Source of the DNA: Actinophytocola algeriensis
GTDB lineage: Bacteria > Actinomycetota > Actinomycetes > Mycobacteriales > Pseudonocardiaceae
DNA length: 64,000 bases
Reading direction: 5' to 3'
Assembly: GCF_014203735.1 (NCBI RefSeq)
Contig: NZ_JACHJQ010000013.1
Location: 1 to 64,000, forward strand
The notes beneath the pieces were generated by a model, which was not told the DNA's origin, did no database searches, and saw only the letters and a list, made by a program, of their open reading frames with translations. Within the stretch, counting starts at the first letter, position 1, and the number at the start of each line of letters is the position of its first letter. A program made the position numbers and the translations under genes. Shown piece after piece: positions 45,539 through 54,659 of the stretch.

Positions 45539-45913
45539 ATGGCGCTCGAGAAGCCCGTTGTCGATCCGGTCGAGGGTCCGGCCCCGGCCGACCTGATCGT
45601 CGAGGACATCACGGTCGGCGAGGGCGACGAGGCGAAGCCGGGCCAGAGCGTGAGCGTCCACTACGTCGGCGTCGCGCACTCGACCGGTGAGCAGTTCGAC
45701 GCCTCGTGGGACCGCGGCGCGCCGTTCGACTTCCCGCTCGGTGCGGGCCGCGTGATCGCGGGCTGGGACCGCGGCGTGGCCGGCATGAAGGTCGGCGGCC
45801 GCCGGCGGCTGGTCATCCCGCCGCACCTCGGCTACGGCGACCGCGGCGCGGGTGGCGCGATCAGGGGCGGCGAGACCCTCATCTTCGTGGTGGACCTGCT
45901 CGGCGTCCGCTGA
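45539..45913 (+). CDS. FKBP-type peptidyl-prolyl isomerase
   Basis: 124-residue cytoplasmic single-domain FKBP. VSVHYVGVAHSTGEQFDASWDRGAPFDFPLGAGRVIAGWDRGVAGMKVGGRRRLVIPPHLGYGDRG contains the active-site Tyr, Asp, Phe, Val-Ile and Trp residues. ATG 45539 has AAGGAGG 7 nt upstream. No signal peptide. Stop is 5 nt from the convergent hydrolase. Confidence 0.95.
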   Translation: MALEKPVVDPVEGPAPADLIVEDITVGEGDEAKPGQSVSVHYVGVAHSTGEQFDASWDRGAPFDFPLGAGRVIAGWDRGVAGMKVGGRRRLVIPPHLGYGDRGAGGAIRGGETLIFVVDLLGVR

Positions 45914-45917
45914 GGGT

Positions 45918-46688
45918 TCACCGGCCGAGCGCGTCCGTCGCGGAGGCCAGCAGCCTGTCCATGATCGGCCACAACGCGAGCGGGTTCTCGACGTGCACGT
46001 TGTGGCCGGTCGCGGGCAGCACGACGCCGTCGGGGGCGACCGCGCGCAGCTGGTCGGGCGGGCACATCGGGTCCAGCTCCCCCGCCGCCAGGATCGTCGT
46101 GCCCTTGGCGGCCGCGAGCAGCGCGGGCACGTCCGGTGCGCCGACCCCGAACGCCTTCGGGTCGACCGCGACCCGCCAGCCATCGTCCACCCGGGTGACT
46201 CCCGCGTCGACGCGCGGCGAGTCCGGTGGCACCAGCCCGGCGAGGCCGGAGATCTTCAGCCAGCGGTCGACGGCCTCCTCGCGGGTGGCGAATACCCGCT
46301 CCGGTCTGGCGGCGACCTCAGCCGCCTTGGCCAGCTCCGCCTCCGACCAGTTCAGCTTGATGCCCACACCGCACGCGGCGGCGACGTCGAGGCCGTAGGA
46401 GCCGTCGGCCAGCATCAGCGCCAGCACGCCGCCGAGCGAGTGGCCGAGCACCACCACCTGCCGTCCCGGCGGCACGACCTCGGCGACCGAGGCCGCCATC
46501 GACGAGAACGTGTACTCGGACAGCCGCGGCGAGCGGCCGTGCCCTGGCAGGTCGGGGGCGAAGGTCTCGCCGGGCCAGTTGCGCATCTGCAGGTCGTGCC
46601 AGGCCTCGCCGGTCGCGCCGAGACCGTGGAGCAGCAGCAGGGCGGGGTCGCCGCCGAAGTCGTGCCGGGCTAGGTACAGGTTCGTCAC
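45918..46688 (-). CDS. alpha/beta hydrolase
   Basis: 256-residue hydrolase. LLLLHGLGATGEAW holds the oxyanion loop, VLGHSLGGVLALM the nucleophilic Ser, AAGELDPMCPP the Asp and TGHNVHVENP the His. Substrate unknown. GTG 46688, 30 bp from the divergent P450. Confidence 0.9.
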   Translation of the reverse strand: MTNLYLARHDFGGDPALLLLHGLGATGEAWHDLQMRNWPGETFAPDLPGHGRSPRLSEYTFSSMAASVAEVVPPGRQVVVLGHSLGGVLALMLADGSYGLDVAAACGVGIKLNWSEAELAKAAEVAARPERVFATREEAVDRWLKISGLAGLVPPDSPRVDAGVTRVDDGWRVAVDPKAFGVGAPDVPALLAAAKGTTILAAGELDPMCPPDQLRAVAPDGVVLPATGHNVHVENPLALWPIMDRLLASATDALGR

Positions 46689-46718
46689 CCCTCAGATCGT
46701 GCCCCATGAACGGGCAGA

Positions 46719-48026
46719 ATGGTGATCGTGCCGAGCGACACCGAGGTCGATACCGCTGCCGTCGTCAACCCGGACACCTACCTGCGCGGCGTCCCGCACG
46801 ACGTGTTCGCCCGGCTGCGGGCCGGGGCGGCCGTCCTGTGGATGGCTGAGCCGGCCGTGCCGCCGTGGCCTGCGGGGCCCGGCTTCTGGGGCGTGGTGCG
46901 GCACGCGGAGATCAAGCAGGTCATGCGGGACCCGGTGACCTACTCGTCGTGGGAGCGCGCCACCCAGATCATCGACCCGCCGGACGACGGGACGCTCGAG
47001 TTCGTGCGGCAGATGATGCTCAACCAGGACCCGCCCCGGCACTCGCGGCTGCGGAAGATGCTGACCCGCGCGTTCACGCCGAAGGCCATCGCGCGCCTGG
47101 AGGACCGGATCACCGGCTGGGCGAACGAGTTGGTCGACGGAGTGGCCGACGACGCGGGCTGCGACTTCGCCGAACTGGCCGCCGACCTGCCGCTGCGGAC
47201 CCTCGCGGAGATCTTCGGCGTGCCGCACGAGGACCGGTGGCTGATGTACGACTGGAGCAACCGGGTCATCGGCTACCAGGACCAGGAGTACGCGGTCAGC
47301 GCGAAGGCGAGCGCGGACGGCTCCACGGCGATGGCGCGGCGGGCCATGGCGCTGCGGCCCCAGCCGGACGAACACGGGCTGCTGCCCGACCAGCGGACCC
47401 GCGAGGGCATGCCGGACCTGTACGCGTACGCCCACGACCTCGCCCAGCACAAGCGCCGCGTGCCGGGGGACGACGTGCTGACCAACCTCGTCGCCGAGGG
47501 CATCACGACCGCCGAGTTCGAGAACATGTTCTGGCTGTTCTCGGTGGCGGGCAACGAAACCCTCCGCAACGCACTGCCCGGCGGCATGCACGCCCTGCTG
47601 TCCCATGTGGACGAATACCGGAAGCTGTCGCGGGACCGGGCTTTGCTCCCCGGCGCGGTCGAGGAGATGCTGCGCTGGTGGTCACCGGTGATGCGGTTCC
47701 GGCGCACCGCGACCGCCGACACCGTGCTGGGCGGCCAGCACATCAGGGCGGGCGACAAGGTCGTGGTGTGGTTCTCGTCCGGCAACCGGGACGAGCGCGT
47801 GTTCGACGACCCGGACCGCTTCGACGTGACCCGCGCGAACGGCGACCACCTGAGCTTCGGGCACGGCCCGCACTACTGCATCGGCGCGCACCTGGCGAAA
47901 ACGCAGATGCGGGCTCTGTTCACGGCGGTGTTCGACCGGCTCGGCGAAGTGCACGCGGCCGGTGAGATCGTGCGGCTGCGGTCCAACTTCCAGCACGGCG
48001 TGAAGCACCTGCCGGTGGCATGGTGA
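46719..48026 (+). CDS. cytochrome P450
   Basis: 435-residue bacterial class I P450. The heme-thiolate loop LSFGHGPHYCIGAHLAKTQ has the Cys near residue 387; EMLRWWSPVMRFRRTA is the ExxR region; the I helix reads SVAGNETLRNA with Asn-Glu-Thr in place of the common acid-alcohol pair, seen in CYP families acting on sterols and fatty acids (for example CYP124/125/142-like). No ferredoxin gene nearby. Ended by a 13-bp hairpin. Confidence 0.93.
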   Translation: MVIVPSDTEVDTAAVVNPDTYLRGVPHDVFARLRAGAAVLWMAEPAVPPWPAGPGFWGVVRHAEIKQVMRDPVTYSSWERATQIIDPPDDGTLEFVRQMMLNQDPPRHSRLRKMLTRAFTPKAIARLEDRITGWANELVDGVADDAGCDFAELAADLPLRTLAEIFGVPHEDRWLMYDWSNRVIGYQDQEYAVSAKASADGSTAMARRAMALRPQPDEHGLLPDQRTREGMPDLYAYAHDLAQHKRRVPGDDVLTNLVAEGITTAEFENMFWLFSVAGNETLRNALPGGMHALLSHVDEYRKLSRDRALLPGAVEEMLRWWSPVMRFRRTATADTVLGGQHIRAGDKVVVWFSSGNRDERVFDDPDRFDVTRANGDHLSFGHGPHYCIGAHLAKTQMRALFTAVFDRLGEVHAAGEIVRLRSNFQHGVKHLPVAW

Positions 48027-48028
48027 AA

Positions 48029-48065
48029 GCGGTGCTTTCCCCCGGGGAGCAAGGGAAAGCACCGC
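48029..48065 (+). terminator. P450 terminator
   Basis: GCGGTGCTTTCCC, an 11-nt loop and GGGAAAGCACCGC give a 13-bp perfect stem starting 2 nt after the P450 stop. Confidence 0.85.
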
Positions 48066-48101
48066 CAGTTCAGATGATCAGCAATGATGTTTCGCTCAGT
48101 A

Positions 48102-48225
48102 ATGAGCGTTCGCTCCGCACGCTCCGCTAGTCATGATGTTCGCTCCGCAAGCTCCGCTCAGCGATGACGTTCGCTCCGCAAGCTCCGCTCAGCAATGATG
48201 TTCGCTCCGCAAGCTCCGCTCAGCA
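48102..48225. repeat. 31-bp tandem repeat, 4 units
   Basis: Four contiguous 31-bp units (48102, 48133, 48164, 48195), the last three differing by 1-3 bases; the first is degenerate and a further partial unit lies at 48084-48101. Each contains TTCGCTCCGCAAGCTCCGCT, itself a nested 9-bp direct repeat. The stop codon of the minus-strand secreted protein lies in the last unit, so the array is its 3' untranslated region. Confidence 0.9.
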
Positions 48226-48777
48226 ACCTCCGCAGTTGTAGTACGTGACATCCCAGTGGTTGCTTTCCAGGAAGTAGATGTTGCCCGACCCGGACTGCCA
48301 CTTGTTGCCACCGATGTAGCTGAAGTTGTTGCGGATGTAGTTGCCGACGCAGGAGTACAGGCTGTAGTCCAGCTTGTAGCCGTTCCAGTGGCTGTAGGTG
48401 CCGCTCGCGTGCCCGGTCTCGGTGCCACCGGTGATGTTCAGCGCACAGCCGCTCGCCGACTTGAGCGTCTGCGCGCCCTGGATGGTCGCCAGGTTGACCT
48501 GGGAGAACGACGTGCAGGTCGGGTTGTTGCGGTCACTGCAGTTGCCGCTGGACGACCAGGTGATGCCGGACGACCGCAACCTCGACGTGGCCTCGGAGTG
48601 CGACAGCTTCGTGACGTACGGCCCGACATCGGCCGACGCGGCCGTCGCGGCCGGCCGGTCGAAGACCGGGTCGACCTCCCCTGGCTGCACGGATGCCTGC
48701 GCACCCGTGGTCGTGAGCAGCAACGCGGTAGCCGCGGAAGCGGCGGCGACCAACGCCCGAACCACCATTTTTCGCAT
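48220..48777 (-). CDS. secreted M15/hedgehog-like protein
   Basis: 185-residue exported protein. Signal peptide about 1-28 (MRKMVVRALVAAASAATALLL ... AQA). The mature part has an M15 peptidase-like zinc pattern: SHWNGYKLD (H-x2-G-x3-D) and ESNHWDV, plus several cysteines, some probably in disulphides; a similar pattern occurs in phage and actinobacterial lysin-like proteins. Peptidoglycan or peptide cleavage is plausible, not shown. ATG 48777 with AGGGAGAG 7 nt upstream. Confidence 0.7.
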   Translation of the reverse strand: MRKMVVRALVAAASAATALLLTTTGAQASVQPGEVDPVFDRPAATAASADVGPYVTKLSHSEATSRLRSSGITWSSSGNCSDRNNPTCTSFSQVNLATIQGAQTLKSASGCALNITGGTETGHASGTYSHWNGYKLDYSLYSCVGNYIRNNFSYIGGNKWQSGSGNIYFLESNHWDVTYYNCGGC

Positions 48778-48957
48778 GTTCGATCTCTCCCTCGCATGGG
48801 CAGGGCCGGACCGCCGGGCAGCCGGAACCTGTCGGCGCGCACGGCGTCGACCCTTGTGTGGAATGAGCGAAGGAAAGCGGCCCCCGGACCGCGACGGGTA
48901 TCAGCAGGGGCCGCGCGCCGCGATCGGTGGAACGCCATCCGCAGCGAACGTTAGTAG

Positions 48958-50448
48958 TTACTGACTTGATGTCATAGAGGTTGATGAGAAATTTTCCAAC
49001 TCGGTGTTCCCATGATTCCCAATTTGTCCACGGTGTTCCGCTATCGCGAGCACCAGGGCGATCACGATCAGCGCCACCGCGACGATCATCGCCACCGCGA
49101 AACCCGTCGCCGGGGCGTACGCGGTCGCGACGGCGTGGAACACCGCGGCCAGCAACGCGGTGCCGACCGCCGACCCGATCCGTTGCCCGGTCTGGAGCAC
49201 CCCGCTCGCGACCCCCGACATGCTGGTCGGCACGCACGCGAGCGTCAGCGTCGTGTTCGGGGAGATCACCGCGCCGCCACCGATGCCAGCCACGAGCAGC
49301 GGCACCGCGATGGCCCAGATCAGGTGCTCCTTGCCGACCGTGAACCCGAGCACGGCGACCATGGTGAGCCCGGCCGAGATGAGGACCAGCCCGGCGGTCG
49401 TCACGCGCCTGCCGTACCGGTGGACCAGCCGGCCCGCGAGCCACGCCGAGACGGCGGAGCCGAGCGCGAAGGGCGTGACCGCGAGTCCCGACTCGAGCGG
49501 TGTGAGCCCCAGGTCGGACTGGAAGTACACGGCGAACACGAGCCAGATGCCCGCGAACCCGCAGAAGTAGACGGCGGCGAGCGTCGCGCCCGACGGGTAG
49601 CCGGGGGTCGCCGTGAACAGGCGGGTGTCGACCAGCGGCGGCCGGTCCGCCAGCCGCCTGCGCCGCTCCCACCGCAGGAAGCTCCAGCCCAGCGGCACCG
49701 CGACGAGGAACAGCCACCAGAACCGGCGCAGCCCACCCGACTCGGACAGCACGACCGGGAACATCACGGCCAGCACGGTGAGGCCGAGCAGCAGGATGCC
49801 CGCGTAGTCGATGTCGGCCCGGGTGGTGCGCCTCGGCGTCCTCGGCACCAGCAGCACCGCGAGCACGAGCGTCAGCAGCCCGAACGGCAGGTTCACGAGG
49901 AACACCCACCGCCAGCCGTCCGGCTCGCCGGCGACGCCGAGGATGAACCCGCCGATCACCGGCCCCACCGCGGTGGACAGGCCGACGGTGGCGCCGAACA
50001 GGCCGAACGCCTTGCCGCGCTCCGCGCCCCGGAAGAGGTCCTGGATGAGCCCGCCGTTCTGCGGCGTGACCAGCCCAGCGGCCAGCCCCTGCAGCAACCG
50101 GGCGACCACCAGCAGGGTCAGCGACGGCGCGAGGCCGGCGAACACGCTGGTCGCGATGAACGCGGTCAGCGCGACGAGGTACATGTTCCGCCGCCCGAAC
50201 GCGTCGCCGAGCAGGCCGCCCGCGACCAACGCCAGCCCGAACGTCAGCGGGTAGCCGGAAACCACCCACTGCACACCGGCCTCGGAGGTGCCGAGCCCTT
50301 CCTGGATGGACGGGATCGCGACGGTCACGATGCTGACGTCGAGCAGGATCATGAACCCGCCCGCGAGCGTCACCACCAGCGCGCGCCAGCGGCGCGGATC
50401 GGTGCCCGGCTCGTAGTCGGTCGGCTGTGTCGATGCTCGGCTCACCAC
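48958..50448 (-). CDS. DHA2-family (EmrB/QacA-like) MFS exporter
   Basis: 496-residue proton-driven multidrug-type exporter with 14 predicted helices. FMILLDVSIVTVAIPSIQ (TM1 motif D1), GDAFGRRNMYLV (loop 2-3 motif A) and AVGPVIGGFILG (motif C) define the family. Two adjacent GTG codons (50448, 50445) could start it. Divergent from the aldo/keto reductase, 94 bp. No TetR neighbour. Confidence 0.92.
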   Translation of the reverse strand: MVSRASTQPTDYEPGTDPRRWRALVVTLAGGFMILLDVSIVTVAIPSIQEGLGTSEAGVQWVVSGYPLTFGLALVAGGLLGDAFGRRNMYLVALTAFIATSVFAGLAPSLTLLVVARLLQGLAAGLVTPQNGGLIQDLFRGAERGKAFGLFGATVGLSTAVGPVIGGFILGVAGEPDGWRWVFLVNLPFGLLTLVLAVLLVPRTPRRTTRADIDYAGILLLGLTVLAVMFPVVLSESGGLRRFWWLFLVAVPLGWSFLRWERRRRLADRPPLVDTRLFTATPGYPSGATLAAVYFCGFAGIWLVFAVYFQSDLGLTPLESGLAVTPFALGSAVSAWLAGRLVHRYGRRVTTAGLVLISAGLTMVAVLGFTVGKEHLIWAIAVPLLVAGIGGGAVISPNTTLTLACVPTSMSGVASGVLQTGQRIGSAVGTALLAAVFHAVATAYAPATGFAVAMIVAVALIVIALVLAIAEHRGQIGNHGNTELENFSSTSMTSSQ

Positions 50449-50542
50449 TGATGTCTACCCAGATCGGCACGCGGGTACCACCACCTGACGGACAACAAGA
50501 TCATCCAGGACAACACGGCGTGCGGTCCGGGAAAATGGCCGG

Positions 50543-51544
50543 GTGACGAACACACGCACCCTCGGTGACCTCTCCACCTCCGCGATCGGGTTCGGGGCCA
50601 TGGTCCTGTCCCCCGGCGTCTACGGCGACGTGGACGACGACCGCGGCCGCCGCGCACTGCGGCACGCACTCGACGAGGGCGCCACGCTCGTCGACAGCAG
50701 CGACGGCTACGGCCCCGACGGGCACAACGAGCGGCTCCTCGGGTCGGTGGTACGGGAGTGGGACAAGCTGGGCCGCCGCGACGAGATCGTCGTGGCCACC
50801 AAGTTCGGCTTCCTCGTCCCCGGCGGGGTGGCGCGGCACTCGTTCCCGGTCGCCTACGAGTTCGGTGAGCTGGCCGTGAACGCCGAACCCCGCCACGTCC
50901 GCGGGTACGCGGAGGCGAGCCTGCGCAGGCTCGGCACCGACCACCTCGACCTGTACTACCCGCACTACCCCGATCCGGAGGTGCCGATCGAGGACACCGT
51001 CGGCGCGATCGGCGAGCTGGTCGACGCCGGGCTGGTGCGGCACATCGGGCTGTCGAACGTGACCGCGGACCAGCTCGCGGCCGCGCACGCGGTCCGGCCC
51101 ATCGCGGCGGTCCAGGTGCAGTGGTCGATGTGGACGCCGGTCGACCCGGACTTCCTGGCGACCGCCCGGCGGCTCGGGGTGGGGATCGTCGCGTGGGGCC
51201 CGCTCGGCACCGGATTCCTGACCGGGACCGTGACCTCGGTGGCGGACAACGACTTCCGCGCGAACATCCCCGGGTTCGCCGACCGGCACCTCGCCGCCGA
51301 CCACGACCGGTTCGCGCCGGTCCGCGCGATCGCGGCCGCCGCGGGCATCACGCCGGGGCAGCTCGCCCTCGCGTGGTTGCTCCACCAGGACGAACACGTC
51401 GTGCCCATTCCCGGCAGCCGCACCCCGGCACACATCTCCGAGAACCTCGCCGCGGCGGCGGTGTCGCTGTCGGCCGACCAGGTGGCGGACCTGGAGGCCG
51501 CTCTCGACGGTGTTTCCCCTTCCGGAACCGTGCGCCTGTTGTGA
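50543..51544 (+). CDS. aldo/keto reductase
   Basis: 333-residue NADPH-dependent TIM-barrel oxidoreductase. [18 protein letters not shown] has the catalytic Asp and Tyr, VVATKFGF the Lys, [18 protein letters not shown] the His-region motif and [15 protein letters not shown] the cofactor loop. Similar to AKR13-type enzymes. GTG 50543. Substrate unknown. Confidence 0.92.
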   Translation: MTNTRTLGDLSTSAIGFGAMVLSPGVYGDVDDDRGRRALRHALDEGATLVDSSDGYGPDGHNERLLGSVVREWDKLGRRDEIVVATKFGFLVPGGVARHSFPVAYEFGELAVNAEPRHVRGYAEASLRRLGTDHLDLYYPHYPDPEVPIEDTVGAIGELVDAGLVRHIGLSNVTADQLAAAHAVRPIAAVQVQWSMWTPVDPDFLATARRLGVGIVAWGPLGTGFLTGTVTSVADNDFRANIPGFADRHLAADHDRFAPVRAIAAAAGITPGQLALAWLLHQDEHVVPIPGSRTPAHISENLAAAAVSLSADQVADLEAALDGVSPSGTVRLL

Positions 51545-51604
51545 ACGGGAAGCCGGGCGGTGGCACACCCCCAACAGTCCGATGTGGACTTTCCGGCGCA
51601 CCGG

Positions 51605-53611
51605 TCAGGCGAACGCCAGCCACGCCAGCTGACCGAGCGAGTCCAGGTCGCTCACCAGCATGCCCGCCTCGGACACCGTCCACAGCTCGTCGCCGATCAC
51701 CATCGCGCGCCGCGGCGCCATCGCCATGTTGGCGAACCGCTCCGACGTGTGGGTGAGCACGCCGACCTGCTGGAAGGTGTTCCCGTCCAGCTTCAGCACG
51801 AGCGCGCCCGCGGCCACCTGCTCCGGCGGTCCGTCCGTGATCGCCACGCTGCCGCCGTTCACCGGAACGACCAGCAAACCCTTGTCCGGCCAGTAGAGGA
51901 ACGCGTGCGGGTCGGCCTCCGCCTCCGTCCACGAGTTCTCCAGGTGGTACTGCGCGAGCCGCGTCGCGCCCGGTTTCGTCGTGTCGAACAAGGAGATCTG
52001 GGCGCCCGTCACCCTGCCGTTCGAGTCGGCCTCCTGGCCGACGCCGATCAGCCTGCCCTCGCCTGCCGGGTGCAGGTAGGCGGAGTAGCCGGTGATCTTC
52101 AGCTCGCCGGTGACCTTCGGCCGCGCCGGGTCCGACAGGTCCACTGTGTACAGCGGGTCGGTCTGGCGGAACGTCACGACGTAAGCGGTGTCGCCGAAGT
52201 AGCGGACGGCGTAGATCCGTTCCCCCACCCCGAGTCCGTCGACGAGGCCGACCTGGCCGAGCACGTTCCCATCGCGCCGCAACACGGTGATCCGGCTCTG
52301 CGAACCCTCACCGGCCGCGGTCGTGGTCGCGACCCGAAGGTGCCCGTCGTGTTCGGAGAGCGAGTACTGGTTGAGCAGCGTGCCGTCCACACCGCCGGAC
52401 GCGACGTGCACCGGTTTGCCCGCGCCGGAGATGTCGAACTGGTACAGCTCGGTGCGGCCAGGGCCCCCCTGGCCGCCGCGCACGTCGCCCATCCCGTGCA
52501 CGACGTGGTCGTCGGCGACGTAGAGGTGCTCACCGGTGCCGTACACCGTGTCGCCGTCGGCGACGATCGTGACCGGGTCGCCGGTGCCGAGGTCCTTGCC
52601 GAGGTCGAAGGTGAGCACCGTCAGCATCGAGGTCGCCGTGTAGTCGACGGGGTGGCTCACGTCCGCGCAGTCGGTGAGCTGGCCGGTCGTGGCGCCCGTA
52701 CCGGTCTCGAGGCGGTAGGCGGGCAGCCAGTCCGCGATGGTCGACGTCGCGACCGCGTCCTTGTTGGCGACCGTGGCCTCGGCCGTGCTCGCGTCGTAGT
52801 CCGGGTAGGTGAACTCCAGCCGGGGTGCCGACCGCACGACGACGCGGGCGACGGCGCCGATCTGGCGGGCGTCGAGGTAGTTGCCGTCGAGCGACAGCGT
52901 GCCGAGGACCTTGCCCGCTCCCGTGAGGTCGACGAGCGTGAGCGTCGAGGCGTACTGGTAGGTGTCGGTCGGCGCCGGCTTCGGGACGTCCCTCGCCACC
53001 GGGGTGTCGTAGGCCATCACGCCGCCGGACATGACGAGCGCGCGGTCGCCCGAGATCAGCAGCTGGGTCGCGTGGCCGCCCTCCAGCGGCACGCGCGCGG
53101 TCTGCGCGCGGGACGCGACGTCCACGACCCGCACCACGCCGTCGGCGACGCTGATCACCCGCTTGCCGTCGGTCTTCACGAGGTCGGGCTCGTCGACGCC
53201 CTTCTCGTGCACGTTCGTCGTCGAGTGCTCCGGCGCGGACTGTTCCGGCTCGGCCTGCTTGGGCGCCCCCGCCGAGTCCTCCGCGACGTTCGGCTCGGCC
53301 GGTGCCGCGCGCCCGCCCTCCGCGGGGAGGGCACCGTCCTCCATCCGGGGTGCCATGCCCTGGTCGAGGCCGTAGGGCCCGACGCGCGGCAGGACCCGCG
53401 ACTTCATCTCCGCGAGCGCGGTCTCACAGGTGTCGAACGAGACGAGGTCGACCCCGTGCCGCACGGGCGTGCCGCCGCCGGTCCGGTCGTCCGGTCCGTC
53501 ACCGTCGTTCGCGCCGACGACCAGGGCGACGGTCGTGACGGCCGCGCCGAGTGCCACCACCAATGCCGCGGTCAGCGCCAGCCGTGGGCGGCCGGATAAG
53601 TCGTGCTTCAT
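51605..53611 (-). CDS. secreted/anchored beta-propeller domain protein
   Basis: 668-residue protein. An N-terminal hydrophobic segment (residues 11-32, ALTAALVVALGAAVTTVALVVG) exports or anchors it; an acidic, Pro/Ala-rich linker follows and then the Beta_propel family domain with VHEKGVDEPDLVKTDGKRVISV, VYGTGEHLYVADD, YAVRYFGDTAYVVTFRQTDPLYTVDL and GKVTGELK-like blades. Function unknown. ATG 53611; the longer open frame upstream is a shadow of the divergent kinase gene. Confidence 0.88.
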   Translation of the reverse strand: MKHDLSGRPRLALTAALVVALGAAVTTVALVVGANDGDGPDDRTGGGTPVRHGVDLVSFDTCETALAEMKSRVLPRVGPYGLDQGMAPRMEDGALPAEGGRAAPAEPNVAEDSAGAPKQAEPEQSAPEHSTTNVHEKGVDEPDLVKTDGKRVISVADGVVRVVDVASRAQTARVPLEGGHATQLLISGDRALVMSGGVMAYDTPVARDVPKPAPTDTYQYASTLTLVDLTGAGKVLGTLSLDGNYLDARQIGAVARVVVRSAPRLEFTYPDYDASTAEATVANKDAVATSTIADWLPAYRLETGTGATTGQLTDCADVSHPVDYTATSMLTVLTFDLGKDLGTGDPVTIVADGDTVYGTGEHLYVADDHVVHGMGDVRGGQGGPGRTELYQFDISGAGKPVHVASGGVDGTLLNQYSLSEHDGHLRVATTTAAGEGSQSRITVLRRDGNVLGQVGLVDGLGVGERIYAVRYFGDTAYVVTFRQTDPLYTVDLSDPARPKVTGELKITGYSAYLHPAGEGRLIGVGQEADSNGRVTGAQISLFDTTKPGATRLAQYHLENSWTEAEADPHAFLYWPDKGLLVVPVNGGSVAITDGPPEQVAAGALVLKLDGNTFQQVGVLTHTSERFANMAMAPRRAMVIGDELWTVSEAGMLVSDLDSLGQLAWLAFA

Positions 53612-53698
53612 GCCGCCAGGACGGACCATGGTGGCGATTGCGTTGCTCGTTCGTGCGAAGACCTTGGAAAACGGGCGGTCACACGGTTCACTGACGGC

Positions 53699-54364
53699 AT
53701 GCGTCCCTGCCAGCACGTAGCGGAAGCGGTACTCGCACTGCCCGCCGACCGGGTCCGCCGGGTGGCGATCGACGGCGTCGACGGGGCGGGCAAGACCTTC
53801 TTCGCCGATGAACTCGGCGAGGAGCTGACGGCCCGCGGCGCCACGGTCATCCGCGCGTCGACGGACGGTTTCCTGAACCCGCCGAAGACGCGGCACCGCA
53901 GAGGCCGCGACTCGCCGGAGGGCTACTACCGCGACTCGTTCGACTACGGCCGGATGTGCAGGCTGCTGCTGGACCCGCTGAGCCCGCGCGGCAACGGCGA
54001 GTACGTGCGCGCCGTGTACGACGTGCACCGCGAGCGCGAGGTGCGGATGCTGCCCGAACTGGCCCCCGACGACGCGATCCTCGTGGTCGACGGGATCTTC
54101 ACCCATCGCGACGAGCTGATCAGGTACTGGGACTACTCGGTGTGGCTCGAGGTCCCCTTCACGGTCTCGATCCCTCGCGGCGCGAAGCGCGGCTACGGCA
54201 CCCCGGACCCGAGCTCCCCCAAGAACGTTCGCTACATCGCAGGTCAGCGCCTGTACATGGCCGAGTGCCACCCGCAGACGCGGGCGACCCTGGTCATCGA
54301 CAACACAGACCTGGACAAGCCCCTGCTGCTCCCGGACCCGGACGAGTCACCCTCCGGGTCCTAG
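53699..54364 (+). CDS. uridine kinase-like P-loop protein
   Basis: 221-residue nucleoside kinase-like protein. Walker A VAIDGVDGAGKTFFADEL (about 23-40), STDGFLNPPKTRHRRGRDSPEGYY with the conserved Asp, and LVVDGIFTHRDELIRYWDYSVWLEV resembling the uridine kinase lid. Smaller than Udk and substrate unknown. ATG 53699. Convergent with the DUF4342 gene. Confidence 0.87.
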   Translation: MRPCQHVAEAVLALPADRVRRVAIDGVDGAGKTFFADELGEELTARGATVIRASTDGFLNPPKTRHRRGRDSPEGYYRDSFDYGRMCRLLLDPLSPRGNGEYVRAVYDVHREREVRMLPELAPDDAILVVDGIFTHRDELIRYWDYSVWLEVPFTVSIPRGAKRGYGTPDPSSPKNVRYIAGQRLYMAECHPQTRATLVIDNTDLDKPLLLPDPDESPSGS

Positions 54365-54383
54365 CCGTGGTGACTGGCGCGGA

Positions 54384-54659
54384 TCAGCCGGTGGTGTCGG
54401 TGGACTCGCCGGGAACCACGTCCGGCGTGGTGTGCTCCACCTGGATCTTCCAGCCGCCCGCCAGGGCCAGTGCCGCGCCCGCCGCCATCAGCATCGGGAA
54501 GAACACCGCCGCCACGACACCGGCGTTGACCGGGACGTCGAGGACCTTGCGGCCGGACTTGTCGGTCACGACCACCCGGCGGACGTTGCCCTCGCGGACC
54601 AGCTCACCGATCTTGTCGACCAGCGCCTGGACGCCGTTGCCTTCAGCTTCGTTCCCCAT
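54384..54659 (-). CDS. DUF4342-like small membrane protein
   Basis: 91 residues: a soluble N-terminus ALVDKIGELVREGNVRRVVVTDKSG, a strand VLDVPV and one transmembrane segment (VVAAVFFPMLMAAGAALALAG) before an acidic tail. This layout matches DUF4342. ATG 54659 lies 17 bp inside the end of the FGGY kinase gene, so it is co-expressed with the sugar genes, perhaps only by position. Confidence 0.75.
   Translation of the reverse strand: MGNEAEGNGVQALVDKIGELVREGNVRRVVVTDKSGRKVLDVPVNAGVVAAVFFPMLMAAGAALALAGGWKIQVEHTTPDVVPGESTDTTG

Noticed and set aside
48102-48225. 31-bp repeats as a CRISPR array
   Set aside because: Units are contiguous with no spacers, and no cas gene is nearby.
53612-54271. N-terminal extension of the beta-propeller protein frame
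   Set aside because: It overlaps the kinase gene on the other strand and lacks conserved sequence; the exported protein starts naturally at MKHDLSG.
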